From Streptomyces antimycoticus (GTDB taxonomy: Bacteria; Actinomycetota; Actinomycetes; Streptomycetales; Streptomycetaceae): a stretch of 64,000 bases of DNA. The stretch is taken from the NCBI RefSeq assembly GCF_005405925.1, contig NZ_BJHV01000001.1, forward strand, positions 1,364,001 through 1,428,000. The letters are read 5' to 3'. Both the position numbers and the translations under genes were made by a program. How positions within the stretch are numbered: position 1 is the first letter of the stretch; the number at the start of each line of letters is the position of its first letter. The notes under the pieces were generated by a model. It made no database searches. It was not told where the DNA came from and saw only the letters and a list, made by a program, of their open reading frames with translations. Shown here in pieces: positions 10,033-17,755 of the stretch.

Positions 10033-10694
10033 ATGACCGCTGATCGAACCGCCGCTTCCGCATCGGCCGCGTCCGCCTCCGCATCGGCCACGTCCGCGTC
10101 CGCCGCCCCCGTGCCGAGCTGATCGCCGACACCGCCCTGGGGCTGCTGGCCGAGCGCGGGATGCGCGGGCTGACGCACCGTGCGGTGGACGAGGCGGCCG
10201 GGCTGCCGCTCGGCTCGACCTCGAACCACGCCCGGACCCGCGCCGCCCTGCTCAAGACGGCGGTCCGGCGGCTGGCCCAGCGGGAGGCGGAGGTGCTGAC
10301 GCCCGACGAGATGCCGCGCTCGGCCGGCGCGGCGCGGAACGGAGCCGATCCGGTCGCGGAGCTGGCCGACGCGCTCTCGCTCGCCCTGCACCGCTCGCTC
10401 ACCGCCCAGCGCGATCTGCTGATCGCCCGCTACGAACTCGCCCTGGAGGCGACCCGCCGCCCCGAGCTGCGGGAGTTCTACGACGCGACGGGGCGCGGTT
10501 TCCGCGAGCCGCTCGAAGCGATGATGACGGCGCTCGGCTCCACCGAGCCCCGGCGGCACGCACGGTCACTGGTCGCCTGGTGCGAGGGGCTGATGTTCAG
10601 CTGCGCCGCGGGCGCCGACCACGACGCCGTACCCGACCGCGCGACGCTGCGCACCGGCTTCGCGGAGCTGCTGCGCGGGATGCTGAACGAATAA
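10033..10694 (+). CDS. TetR family regulator, N-terminus frameshifted
   Basis: The ATG at 10033 opens an Ala/Ser-rich leader that hits a stop after 29 codons. One extra C in the run 10106-10110 joins it to a normal TetR helix-turn-helix (AELIADTALGLLAERG, then GLTHRAVDEAAGLPLGSTSNH) and a ligand domain of about 130 residues ending at 10694. The corrected length is about 220. It is divergent from the FAD monooxygenase and probably binds the two palindromes at 9963-10002, repressing both genes until an aromatic ligand binds; this is inference from layout. Confidence 0.82.
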
Positions 10695-10735
10695 CGCGTG
10701 GCGGGCCGAGTCGCCGGACCGCCATCATGACCGCC

Positions 10736-11242
10736 ATGACAACCGCAGAACGCCGCGAAGCGCCCCGGACCGCCGATGAACGCACCAGCCTGGAGGGGTG
10801 GCTGGACTTCCACCGCGCGACCCTCGCCCTCAAATGCGAGGGGCTGGACGACAAGCAACTACGCGAGGCGTCGGCGCCGCCGTCCGAACTGACCCTGCTC
10901 GGCCTCGTACGGCATATGGCCGAGGTCGAACGCAGCTGGTTCCGGCGGGTGTTCGCCCACGAGGACACGCCGCCGATCTGGTACAGCGAGGAGGACCCGG
11001 ACGGGGAGTTCCACGTCGCCGACGGGGACACCGCGGCGAGTGCCTTCGCCATCTGGCGGGACGAGATCGCCAAGGCCAAGGAGGCCGCCGCCGGCCGTTC
11101 CCTGGACGATGTCGTCACCCGTCCCGGCCGTGGGAACTACAACCTGCGCTGGATCTATCTGCACATGATCGAGGAGTACGCGCGCCACAACGGCCACGCC
11201 GACCTCATACGCGAGCGGATCGACGGCGTCACCGGCGACTAG
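10736..11242 (+). CDS. DinB family protein (DUF664)
   Basis: About 168 residues. The four-helix DinB fold is shown by LGLVRHMAEVERSWF in the first half and HMIEEYARHNGHADLIRERI near the end, which hold the three His residues expected to bind a divalent metal. Relatives include mycothiol-dependent enzymes, so a thiol-transfer or detoxification role is plausible but unproven. No clear ribosome-binding site precedes either ATG (10727 or 10736). Its TAG stop at 11240-11242 is part of the CTAG duplicated by the IS5 element, so the protein is intact despite the insertion. Confidence 0.75.
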   Translation: MTTAERREAPRTADERTSLEGWLDFHRATLALKCEGLDDKQLREASAPPSELTLLGLVRHMAEVERSWFRRVFAHEDTPPIWYSEEDPDGEFHVADGDTAASAFAIWRDEIAKAKEAAAGRSLDDVVTRPGRGNYNLRWIYLHMIEEYARHNGHADLIRERIDGVTGD

Positions 11243-12132
11243 GATCTGTCGTCAAATGTCACGCCCACATCAGCAGCGATGCGAGGGTGATGGCCGCTTG
11301 GTAGGACTCGGCGGTCTTGTCATAGCGGGTGGCGATGCCGCGCCACTGCTTGAGGCGGTTGAAGCACCGTTCGACGACGTTGCGCCGCTTGTAGACGTGC
11401 TTGTCGAAGGCCGGCGGACGTCCGCCACGGCTGCCGCGTCGGAGCCGGTTGCGGATCTGGTCGGACCGTTCCGGGATGGTGTGCCGGATGTTCCGTTGCC
11501 GCAGCCAGGTGCGTATGGCCTTGGAGCTGTAGCCCTTGTCGCCGATGACGTGGCCGGGGCGGACCCGGGGCCGCCCCGGTCCCAGCCGGGGCACCCGGAT
11601 CGCCTTCATCACGGCGGTGAACTGGGTGCAGTCGTTGGTGTTCCCGCCGGTGACGGTGAAGGCGAGCGGTCGCCCCACAGCGTCGCAGGCCAGGTGGATC
11701 TTGCTGGTCAGGCCGCCTCTGGACCGGCCGAGTCCCGGGGCGCAAAGCCCCCTTTTCGCGCCCCGGCCGCGTGCTGGTGGGCCCGGACAATCGTGGAGTC
11801 GACCGACACCAGCCACTCGATGTCCCCGGCCGCGTCGGCCCTGGCCTGGGCGGCCCGGAGCATCCGCTCGAAGGTGCCGTCCTTGGCCCACCGGCGGAAG
11901 CGGGTATGCAGCGTGGCCCAGGAACCGTACCGCTCGGGCACATCCCGCCAGGCCGTACCGGTCCGGAACTTCCACACGATCCCGTTGAGGACCGTCCGGT
12001 CGTCCAGCCGCCTGCGGCCCCGCTCGGACCGGGGCAGCAACGGCTGCACGAAGGCCCACTCGGCATCGGACAGTTCATGGCGACGTATCACCCGACCATG
12101 ATCCCCGACCGAAGATCATTTGACGACAGATC
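11243..12132 (-). mobile_element. Complete IS5-family insertion sequence (890 bp)
   Basis: The element is bounded by perfect 16-bp inverted repeats, GATCTGTCGTCAAATG at 11243-11258 and its complement at 12117-12132. It is flanked by CTAG direct repeats at 11239-11242 and 12133-12136. Ends, target duplication and two-frame transposase fit the IS427-type group of IS5. It lies between the DinB gene and the nitrile hydratase operon and disrupts neither: the left CTAG includes the DinB stop, and the corrected accessory gene ends at 12162. Confidence 0.93.
11259..12091 (-). CDS. IS5-family transposase, two overlapping frames
   Basis: The first frame (12091 to 11708) carries the N-terminal region and the first catalytic Asp (VSVDSTIVRAH). 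The second frame (to 11259) carries the other DDE residues (HVIGDKGYSSKAI and NVVERCFNRLKQWRG). They join by a -1 shift at an A4G5 tract (11748-11756 on the complementary strand), as is usual for programmed frameshifting in this group. The product would be about 275 residues, a DDE transposase. It appears complete and possibly active. A degenerate relative lies at 24277-24345. Confidence 0.9.
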
Positions 12133-12161
12133 CTAGGGCACATGGCGAGGAAGCCCCGGGA

Positions 12162-12529
12162 TCAGTGGGCGTGGTGGTGCTCGTGGTCGTGGCCGTCGCG
12201 GTGGTCGTGGTCCGGGGGCGTTGCGCCAGGGCAAGGGTGCGGGCGGTGACTTCGTCCGCGGAAACGGCGCACCGGCCGGCGAGCGTGTCCTCCAGGGCGG
12301 CCAGCCAGAGCCGGTAGTAGTGGTACGGCTCGTCGGGTGCCGCCGCGGCCTCCCAGGCCGCGATCCGGGCGATCAGCGCGGCCTGGAACTCCGGCCAGGT
12401 GAAGGCGCCCGCCTCGTACAGGCTGACGGCCATGCCGAAGGCGCGGCTCTCCCAGGGCTCGGCGAACACCAACTCGCCGTTGGAGCGCGGTGGTGCGGCC
12501 GGGCCCTCGATGTCCAGTGGCGCGGTCAT
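12162..12529 (-). CDS. Nitrile hydratase accessory (activator) protein with His-rich tail
   Basis: A small beta-subunit-like activator that inserts cobalt into the alpha subunit. The N-terminal part ([46 protein letters not shown]) matches the nitrile hydratase activator/beta N-terminal fold. As given, the frame reads a Thr-rich tail into the IS5 inverted repeat. One extra base in the G-run 12214-12218 instead gives [15 protein letters not shown] and a stop at 12162-12164, giving about 122 residues. That tail is an obvious metal-binding sequence and suits cobalt delivery. The start overlaps the alpha-subunit stop by 4 bases. Confidence 0.82.
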
Positions 12530-13128
12530 GGTGCCGCCACCTTGGCCACGCCGACCATCGCCTCCCGGGTCACCAGCGGCACGAGCTGTTCCTCGGAGAG
12601 GTGCTCGGTGCCGGCCGGACGCTCGGGCAGCACCAGCCAGCGCACCTCGCTGGTGGAGTCGTGGACGGTGATCCGCACGTCGTCGTCGAGTTCGAGGCCC
12701 ATCTCGGACAGCACCGTGCGGGGCTCCTTGACCACGCGCGCACGGTAGGCGGGGTCCTTGTACCAGCTCGGCGGCAGGCCGAGCACCGGCCATGGGTAGC
12801 AGGAGCACAGCGTGCACACCACCACATGGTGGGTGGTCGCGGTGTTCTCCACCACGACGATGTGCTCGCCCTGCGGCCCCGAGAAGCCGAACTCCTTGAT
12901 GGCCGCGGTGCCGTCCTGGAGCAGCCGCCGCCGGTACTCCGGGTCGGTCCACGCCCTGGCGACGACCTTGGCGCCGTTGAGCGGGCCCACGTTGGTCTCG
13001 TAGGTGGTGATGATCTCGTTCATCACCTTCGGGTCGACCAGGCCCCGCTCGGTGAGCAGTTGCTCGAGCGCCTCGGTGCGCAGGGCCACGGGAGGGGCCT
13101 CGCCCGGTCCGCCGTCGGTGGGGGTCAT
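12526..13128 (-). CDS. nthA: Nitrile hydratase alpha subunit, cobalt type
   Basis: 200 residues. Nitrile hydratase converts nitriles to amides in the cytoplasm. The metal site is VCTLCSC at residues 104-110, with ligand cysteines 105, 108 and 110. Thr between the first and second cysteines marks the cobalt class, whereas iron enzymes have Ser. The ATG at 13126-13128 overlaps the beta-subunit stop. The order beta, alpha, activator is also that of cobalt enzymes. No amidase or aldoxime dehydratase gene is adjacent. Confidence 0.95.
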   Translation of the reverse strand: MTPTDGGPGEAPPVALRTEALEQLLTERGLVDPKVMNEIITTYETNVGPLNGAKVVARAWTDPEYRRRLLQDGTAAIKEFGFSGPQGEHIVVVENTATTHHVVVCTLCSCYPWPVLGLPPSWYKDPAYRARVVKEPRTVLSEMGLELDDDVRITVHDSTSEVRWLVLPERPAGTEHLSEEQLVPLVTREAMVGVAKVAAP

Positions 13129-13796
13129 GAGGTGGCCTCCAGGTAGTTCTCGAACAGGTCGGCGGTGACCGCGAAGGGCTCGGCGTCGGCGCCCCACAGC
13201 TCGCGCGCGTCGAAGCGCACCGAGTAGACGTACTGCGGGTTCTCGCCCTGGAAGTGGGCGTTGGTGTCCGGCAGTACGAAGGAGGGCTGGACGACCTCGA
13301 CGATCCCGGTGTGTCCCCGTGCGTAGCCCGGCAGCCGGGTGTGCCCGGGCACCGACATGGCCTTGGTCCGCACCCGCTCGCCGACAGCGAAGGCGGGCGG
13401 GCGGTCCACCGGGCGCAGCGAGCCCTCGGCGCTCGGCGCGTAGTCGGGCACGGCGGGCTCGGGGATCGGCGGCTCCTCCACGCGTTCGCCCCGCAGGTTG
13501 CGGGCGCGGGCCCGGATCGCGCCCGGCGCGAGGACGGCACTGTCGGTGAGCATCAGCTCCGCGCCGTTGAGCCAGCGCCCGTAGTAGCCCTCGTCCAGAT
13601 AGGCGGCGCGGTCCAGGCGCTCGAGCCCGTGCCGGAAGGCGTCCAGGTTGACGCCGCCGAAGGCGATACGGCCGGAGAGACTGGCCAGCGCGAAGGCCCG
13701 GCCCTGCCAGGGCTCCTCGAAGACCGGTTCATCGCGCCTCGGAGGACGGACAGGACCCCATCCCGGGGTGCCGCCCATATCAGCGATGCCATCCAC
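13125..13796 (-). CDS. nthB: Nitrile hydratase beta subunit
   Basis: 223 residues from the GTG at 13794-13796, which has GGAGG upstream and gives the family N-terminus ([16 protein letters not shown]). The N-terminal helical region and the C-terminal SH3-like barrel ([19 protein letters not shown], then [14 protein letters not shown]) are both present. It pairs with the alpha subunit to form the active-site cavity. It is first in the three-gene operon; the promoter should lie between 13797 and 13934. Confidence 0.94.
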   Translation of the reverse strand: MDGIADMGGTPGWGPVRPPRRDEPVFEEPWQGRAFALASLSGRIAFGGVNLDAFRHGLERLDRAAYLDEGYYGRWLNGAELMLTDSAVLAPGAIRARARNLRGERVEEPPIPEPAVPDYAPSAEGSLRPVDRPPAFAVGERVRTKAMSVPGHTRLPGYARGHTGIVEVVQPSFVLPDTNAHFQGENPQYVYSVRFDARELWGADAEPFAVTADLFENYLEATS

Positions 13797-13934
13797 GACA
13801 GGCCTCCACACATAGCCACATAACGGAACTATGGGTATGAATCATACGCGACGGGCGTCATCCGGGCCGTGACGACGGCGCCGCGTAGGCCCCGGGACCG
13901 CACCCGAACGCTGCGATCCCGGCACCTGGGCGGG

Positions 13935-14807
13935 TCAGACCAGGACCCGGCCGAGGAAGTCGCGGATATACGCGGTGATCGGCTGCAGATGGCTTTCGAG
14001 GGCGAAGTGCCCGGAGTCGAGCAGATGGATCTCGGCGTCGGGCAGGTCCTGGCCGAACGCCTCCGCGCCCGCCGGGCCGAAGATCTCGTCGTTGGCGCCC
14101 CAGACCGCCAGCAGCGGGACCCGGGAGTCGCGGAAGTACTGCTGGACCCGCGGGTAGAGGTCCACGTTGGTGGGGTAGTCGCGGAAGAGCTTGAGCTGGA
14201 TCTCGTCGTTGCCGGGGCGGTCCAGGAGTGCCTGGTCGTGCACCCAGTTGTCGGGGCTGACCAGGGTGGGGTCGGCGACTCCGTTCAGATACTGCCAGCG
14301 CGTGATCTCGGCGGTCAGGGCGCCGCGCATGGGGGCCTCGGTCTCCGGCCCGGGGGCCTCGGCGTAGGCGAACACGCCGTCCCAGAACGGCTTGACGAAG
14401 CCGTCGACGTAGGCGTTGCCGTTCTGGGTGATGATCGCGGTGATGCGGTCCGGGTCGCGCAGCGCGAGCCGCCAGCCGATGGGGGCGCCGTAGTCCTGTA
14501 CGTACATCGCGAACCGGTCGACGCCCAGGCTCCGCAGCAGGCCCGAGGTGACCTGGGTGAGGGCGTCGAAGGTGTAGGGGAAGTCCTGCGGGGAGGGCAT
14601 CGCCGACTGGCCGAACCCGATGTGGTCGGGGGCGATGACGCGGTATCGGTCGGCGAGCGCCGGGATCAGGTGGCGGAACATGTGCGAGCTGGTCGGAAAG
14701 CCGTGCAGCAGCACCACGACGGGCGCCTGGGGGTCACCGGCCTCCCGGTAGAAGACCTCCAGGCCATCGACGGTGGCGGTGCGGTGCTGGACTACGGCAG
14801 TCATCAC
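13935..14807 (-). CDS. Alpha/beta hydrolase, epoxide hydrolase or haloalkane dehalogenase type
   Basis: 290 residues; a second ATG lies at codon 2. The oxyanion motif HGFPTS is at 35-40. The nucleophile elbow is VQDYGAPIG with Asp105, which separates it from serine esterases. The charge-relay His is in DSGHFALE near the end, and a helical cap lies between. Asp-nucleophile members open epoxides or cleave carbon-halogen bonds. It is divergent from a CGNR regulator, and the nearest of three inverted sites overlaps its Shine-Dalgarno (AAAGGTTAGAG), so it is probably controlled by that regulator. Confidence 0.87.
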   Translation of the reverse strand: MMTAVVQHRTATVDGLEVFYREAGDPQAPVVVLLHGFPTSSHMFRHLIPALADRYRVIAPDHIGFGQSAMPSPQDFPYTFDALTQVTSGLLRSLGVDRFAMYVQDYGAPIGWRLALRDPDRITAIITQNGNAYVDGFVKPFWDGVFAYAEAPGPETEAPMRGALTAEITRWQYLNGVADPTLVSPDNWVHDQALLDRPGNDEIQLKLFRDYPTNVDLYPRVQQYFRDSRVPLLAVWGANDEIFGPAGAEAFGQDLPDAEIHLLDSGHFALESHLQPITAYIRDFLGRVLV

Positions 14808-14808
14808 T

Positions 14809-14838
14809 CTAACCTTTCTACGCGGCTTCAGTGGTTAC
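14809..14838. promoter_or_regulatory. Inverted site 1, CTAACC-N18-GGTTAC
   Basis: First of three sites with hexamer arms exactly 18 bases apart. It begins two bases upstream of the hydrolase start and covers its ribosome-binding site. The last base of the right arm differs from the other two sites. Confidence 0.65.
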
Positions 14839-14862
14839 ACGACCCAGTCGAGCATGCCGGAT

Positions 14863-14892
14863 CTAACCAGTCAAGAAGTTTTAGAGGGTTAG
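14863..14892. promoter_or_regulatory. Inverted site 2, CTAACC-N18-GGTTAG
   Basis: A perfect inverted hexamer pair 54 bases from site 1, inside the divergent promoter region. The 18-base interior shares no sequence with the other sites, so only the arms and spacing are conserved. Confidence 0.7.
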
Positions 14893-15044
14893 ATTGAATC
14901 CTGGGTCGCCGTCTCCGTACAGCGGCGCCCTGATTTAAGCCTCCGCCCGTCCGCGGCCGTCGGCCAATGCGGTCGGCGCCGAGGCGCCGCCGCCACATCG
15001 CCGCCCGGCACCCGGGCGGCCGACACAACCGGTTGCACGCTGCG

Positions 15045-15074
15045 CTAACCTGTCACACGAGGCAAAACGGTTAG
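15045..15074. promoter_or_regulatory. Inverted site 3, CTAACC-N18-GGTTAG
   Basis: A perfect copy whose right arm runs into the ribosome-binding site (TTAGGA) of the CGNR regulator, eight bases before its ATG. This suggests autoregulation. Confidence 0.7.
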
Positions 15075-15082
15075 GACGTGTC

Positions 15083-15598
15083 ATGGCGACCACGCAGGAG
15101 CAGCAGGACACGCTGCTGGAACTCCTCAACAGCACACCGGTGGTCCGCGGGGTCGTCCAGGACGAGCTGGCGGATCCGGAAACGGCCAGGTCCTGGCAGC
15201 AGGCGCACGGCGGCAGCGGCACCGCGGAGGAGCACGCCTGGCTCCTGCGGGCACGGGACGCACTGCAGGACGTGGTGCGCGGCGGCCGGCCGGCCGCTTC
15301 ACTGGCTCCGATCCTCGACGGGGTCACCTCCCACCCGGGGGTCTCCTCCGAGGGGGTGTTCTGGGAGCTCGACGCCCCGGAGGAGCGCCGGATGGCAGTG
15401 GAGGCGGTGATGGCCTGGAGCGCGCTGCTGGAGACGATGTCCGGGCGGCTGCGGCCGTGCGCCAACCCGGAGTGCCGGCGCTTCCTCCTCGACCGCAGCA
15501 AGACCAACAGGGCCCGCTGGTGCTCGATGGCGGTCTGCGGCAACAGGATGAAGGCCAGGCGCCACTACCAGCGCACCCGGGACGGAGCGACCGAGTAG
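15083..15598 (+). CDS. CGNR zinc-finger regulator (ABATE domain)
   Basis: 171 residues. The N-terminal part is the ABATE (stress-induced regulator) domain. The C-terminal zinc ribbon has Cys126-x4-Cys131 and Cys147-x4-Cys152 with the family tetrapeptide CGNR and the following MKARRHYQR helix. Such proteins are putative DNA-binding regulators whose sites are poorly described. It is divergent from the hydrolase at 13935-14807, and three equally spaced inverted sites lie between; the assignment of those sites to this protein is inferred. Confidence 0.88.
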   Translation: MATTQEQQDTLLELLNSTPVVRGVVQDELADPETARSWQQAHGGSGTAEEHAWLLRARDALQDVVRGGRPAASLAPILDGVTSHPGVSSEGVFWELDAPEERRMAVEAVMAWSALLETMSGRLRPCANPECRRFLLDRSKTNRARWCSMAVCGNRMKARRHYQRTRDGATE

Positions 15599-15643
15599 CC
15601 GTCGCCGCGCCAGCGGTCGGACCCTCCGGCCGCTGATCGGCCT

Positions 15644-15681
15644 CTAGTCCCTCTAGCCCTCTAGTCCCTCTGGCCCCCTAG
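15644..15681. repeat. Cluster of four CTAG sites in short repeats
   Basis: Imperfect direct repeats of the form CTCTAGTCC place CTAG at 15644, 15653, 15661 and 15678, between convergent genes. The last one supplies the stop codon of the minus-strand gene. CTAG is normally scarce in such genomes and is the target of both complete insertion sequences here. Confidence 0.7.
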
Positions 15682-16142
15682 TCCTCGACGGCGCCCTCCA
15701 GAGCCAGCGTCAGCCGCAGGATGGCGGCCCGCACCCCGTCGCCGTACGGGTCCTCGCCGAGCGCACCGGCGGCCGTCCGCGCGAGCGCCAACTGACCCCG
15801 GGCCGCCTCCTCCTGGCCCAGCTTCAGATAGCCGGTGGCCACATTGAGGTGGAGGGAGGGGAAGAACGCGCGCGGGGCCAGGGCCCCGGTGAGCCCGTCG
15901 GCGGCGGCGAGCGCCCGCAGGTTCCAGATCAGCTCGTCGAGCGGATCGTCCTGGGTGTCGGCCAGGTAATGGGCGAGGGCGCAGCGGTGGAAGGGGGCGC
16001 CGTCCCGTTCGATCTCCTGCCACAGCGCGGCGAGGCGATTGCGCGCCTCCTCCCGGTCACCGCCCCGGTGCAGCATGACCGCCTGCCCGATCCGGGTCAG
16101 TACGGCATCGCCGTGGGGCGCCTCCCGCTGCGCTTCCGTCAT
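15678..16142 (-). CDS. Small TPR-like helical protein
   Basis: 154 residues made of paired amphipathic helices (GQAVMLHRGGDREEARNRLAALWQEI, FHRCALAHYLADTQ, LHLNVATGYLKLGQEEAARGQL). The Gly/Ala spacing is that of tetratricopeptide repeats, so a protein-protein interaction role is likely. No enzyme motif, signal peptide or membrane segment is seen. It lies downstream of the WYL regulator in the same direction, 26 bases away, so co-transcription is possible. Confidence 0.7.
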   Translation of the reverse strand: MTEAQREAPHGDAVLTRIGQAVMLHRGGDREEARNRLAALWQEIERDGAPFHRCALAHYLADTQDDPLDELIWNLRALAAADGLTGALAPRAFFPSLHLNVATGYLKLGQEEAARGQLALARTAAGALGEDPYGDGVRAAILRLTLALEGAVED

Positions 16143-16168
16143 CGCGGCCTCCCGTCCTTCGAGCGAAG

Positions 16169-17230
16169 CTAGGGGGTGTCCTGCGGATCATGCACCGTTC
16201 GCCATGGCCCGCTCGGCGTGTCGTGGTTCGGTGGGGCCCCGGGGGTGTCGTCCCTCGGCGCGCCGTAGCGGCGGGCCAGTTCGGCGACGGCGCGGGCGAC
16301 GGCCGACCGCAGCTCGGGCGGCCCGAGCACCTCGGCGTCGGTGCCCAGCCGCAGCATGTCGTGGACCGCGACCGGCAGCGACTCCACGGGCAGGACCACA
16401 TGCCGGCGCCCCCGGTCGTCGGGCGGGCCCGCCGCGGCCACCGCCTCCGCGCCGACCGCCCCGAACTGCATCGGGAGCAGTTGCACCCCGCGCTCGGAGA
16501 GCAGGAGTTCGGCCTCGCCGTGGAAGCGCGAGGACTCCAGGCGGCGGGACGACTCCGCCCAGTAGGCGGCGAGGTCGAACCCGGCGGGCCGGTCGAAGAC
16601 CTCCTCCAGCACCTCGGCAGCGAGGATCCGGGAGACCCGGTAGCTGCGCACGGTGTCCTCGACCCTCGCCACCAGGTACCAGATGCCGCCCTTGAGGACG
16701 AGGCCCAGCGGGCACAGCTCCCGCCGCACCTCGCCGCGCCAGCGGCGGTAGTGCACCCGCAGGACCCGCAGCTCCCATACGGCCTCGGCGGCCGCCGCCA
16801 GATGGGGCACCGGCTCGGCATCGCGGAACCAGCCCGGCGCGTCGAGGTGGAAGCGCTCCTGGATGCGACGGGAGCGCTCCCCCAGCTCGGCCGGGAGCGC
16901 GGCCCGCAGCTTGAGCTGGGCCGTGGTGAGGTCGGCGCCCAGACCCAGCTCGGCGGCCGGGCCGGGCATCCCGGCGAGGAAGAGCGAGTCGGCCTCGTCG
17001 CCGGTGAGCCCGGTCAGCCGGGTGCGGTAGCCGTCGAGCAGCCGGTAGCCCCCGGCCGGGCCGCGGTCGGCGTACACCGGCACACCGGACGCGCTCAGCG
17101 CCTCCACATCGCGGTAGACGGTGCGCACCGAGACTTCCAGCTCGGCGGCGAGGTCGGGCGCGGTCATCCGGCCTCGGTTCTGCAGCAGCAGAAGCAGCGA
17201 GAGAAGGCGGTCGGCGCGCATGCGGTCCAT
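16169..17230 (-). CDS. WYL-domain regulator (YafY family)
   Basis: About 353 residues from the ATG at 17228-17230. The N-terminal winged helix-turn-helix has MTAPDLAAELEVSVRTVYRDVEAL, and the WYL domain shows GIWYLVARVEDTVRSYRVSRI. A C-terminal extension domain follows, with a disordered, Pro-rich tail. WYL proteins sense nucleotides or small ligands. It is divergent from the DUF3224 gene, and a perfect 25-bp palindrome lies 10 bases upstream of its start, so it probably regulates both. Confidence 0.88.
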   Translation of the reverse strand: MDRMRADRLLSLLLLLQNRGRMTAPDLAAELEVSVRTVYRDVEALSASGVPVYADRGPAGGYRLLDGYRTRLTGLTGDEADSLFLAGMPGPAAELGLGADLTTAQLKLRAALPAELGERSRRIQERFHLDAPGWFRDAEPVPHLAAAAEAVWELRVLRVHYRRWRGEVRRELCPLGLVLKGGIWYLVARVEDTVRSYRVSRILAAEVLEEVFDRPAGFDLAAYWAESSRRLESSRFHGEAELLLSERGVQLLPMQFGAVGAEAVAAAGPPDDRGRRHVVLPVESLPVAVHDMLRLGTDAEVLGPPELRSAVARAVAELARRYGAPRDDTPGAPPNHDTPSGPWRTVHDPQDTP

Positions 17231-17240
17231 TGTGGCCGCC

Positions 17241-17265
17241 GTACCTGACAAAAGATGTCAGGTAC
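17241..17265. promoter_or_regulatory. Perfect palindromic operator GTACCTGACA-N5-TGTCAGGTAC
   Basis: Ten-base arms match perfectly around AAAGA. The site lies just upstream of the WYL regulator start and 82 bases upstream of the divergent DUF3224 gene. It is the likely binding site of the WYL protein (inference). Confidence 0.8.
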
Positions 17266-17347
17266 GGCCGCCAGAGTGGCTTCCACAGCCGATCCACAAC
17301 AGTTCCGGCCCTTGACCGGCCCCTGACAGCCCCTGAAAGGACCCGCC

Positions 17348-17755
17348 ATGACCACCCACACCACCGGCCACTTCACCTACGCCGACTGGAAGGAGACCGC
17401 TCTCGAAGAGGTCGAGGGCGGCGGCGCGAAGCTGGCCCAGGCCGTGGTGACGAACGCCTTCTCGGGCGGCATCGAGGCACCGCGGACCAGCTGCGATTAC
17501 GCGATCACCTATCTGTCCGAGAAGACCGGCGTCTGCTGCGGCTACGAGCTGCTGACCGGCACCCTCGACGGGCTCGTCGGCAGCTTCGTCGTACTGCAGC
17601 ACGGCAGCTGGGGCGAAGACGCCACCGTCCACTGCACCTTCGAGGTGGTGCCCGGATCCGGCACCGGCGAGCTGACCGGGCTCACCGGATCGGGCACCTT
17701 CGCCGCCGTACGCGGGGAGACCGAGATCCCCTACAGCTTCGACTACACGCTCTAG
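17348..17755 (+). CDS. DUF3224 domain protein
   Basis: 135 residues, the full length for the family. It is a small beta-barrel protein (GHFTYADWKE at the start, GSFVVLQHGSW in the middle, GTGELTGLTGSGTFAAVRGE near the end), resembling the allene-oxide-cyclase-like fold. The function is unknown. AAAGGACCCGCC precedes the ATG. Its TAG stop at 17753-17755 lies in the CTAG used by the IS481 element, so the product is intact. Confidence 0.85.
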   Translation: MTTHTTGHFTYADWKETALEEVEGGGAKLAQAVVTNAFSGGIEAPRTSCDYAITYLSEKTGVCCGYELLTGTLDGLVGSFVVLQHGSWGEDATVHCTFEVVPGSGTGELTGLTGSGTFAAVRGETEIPYSFDYTL

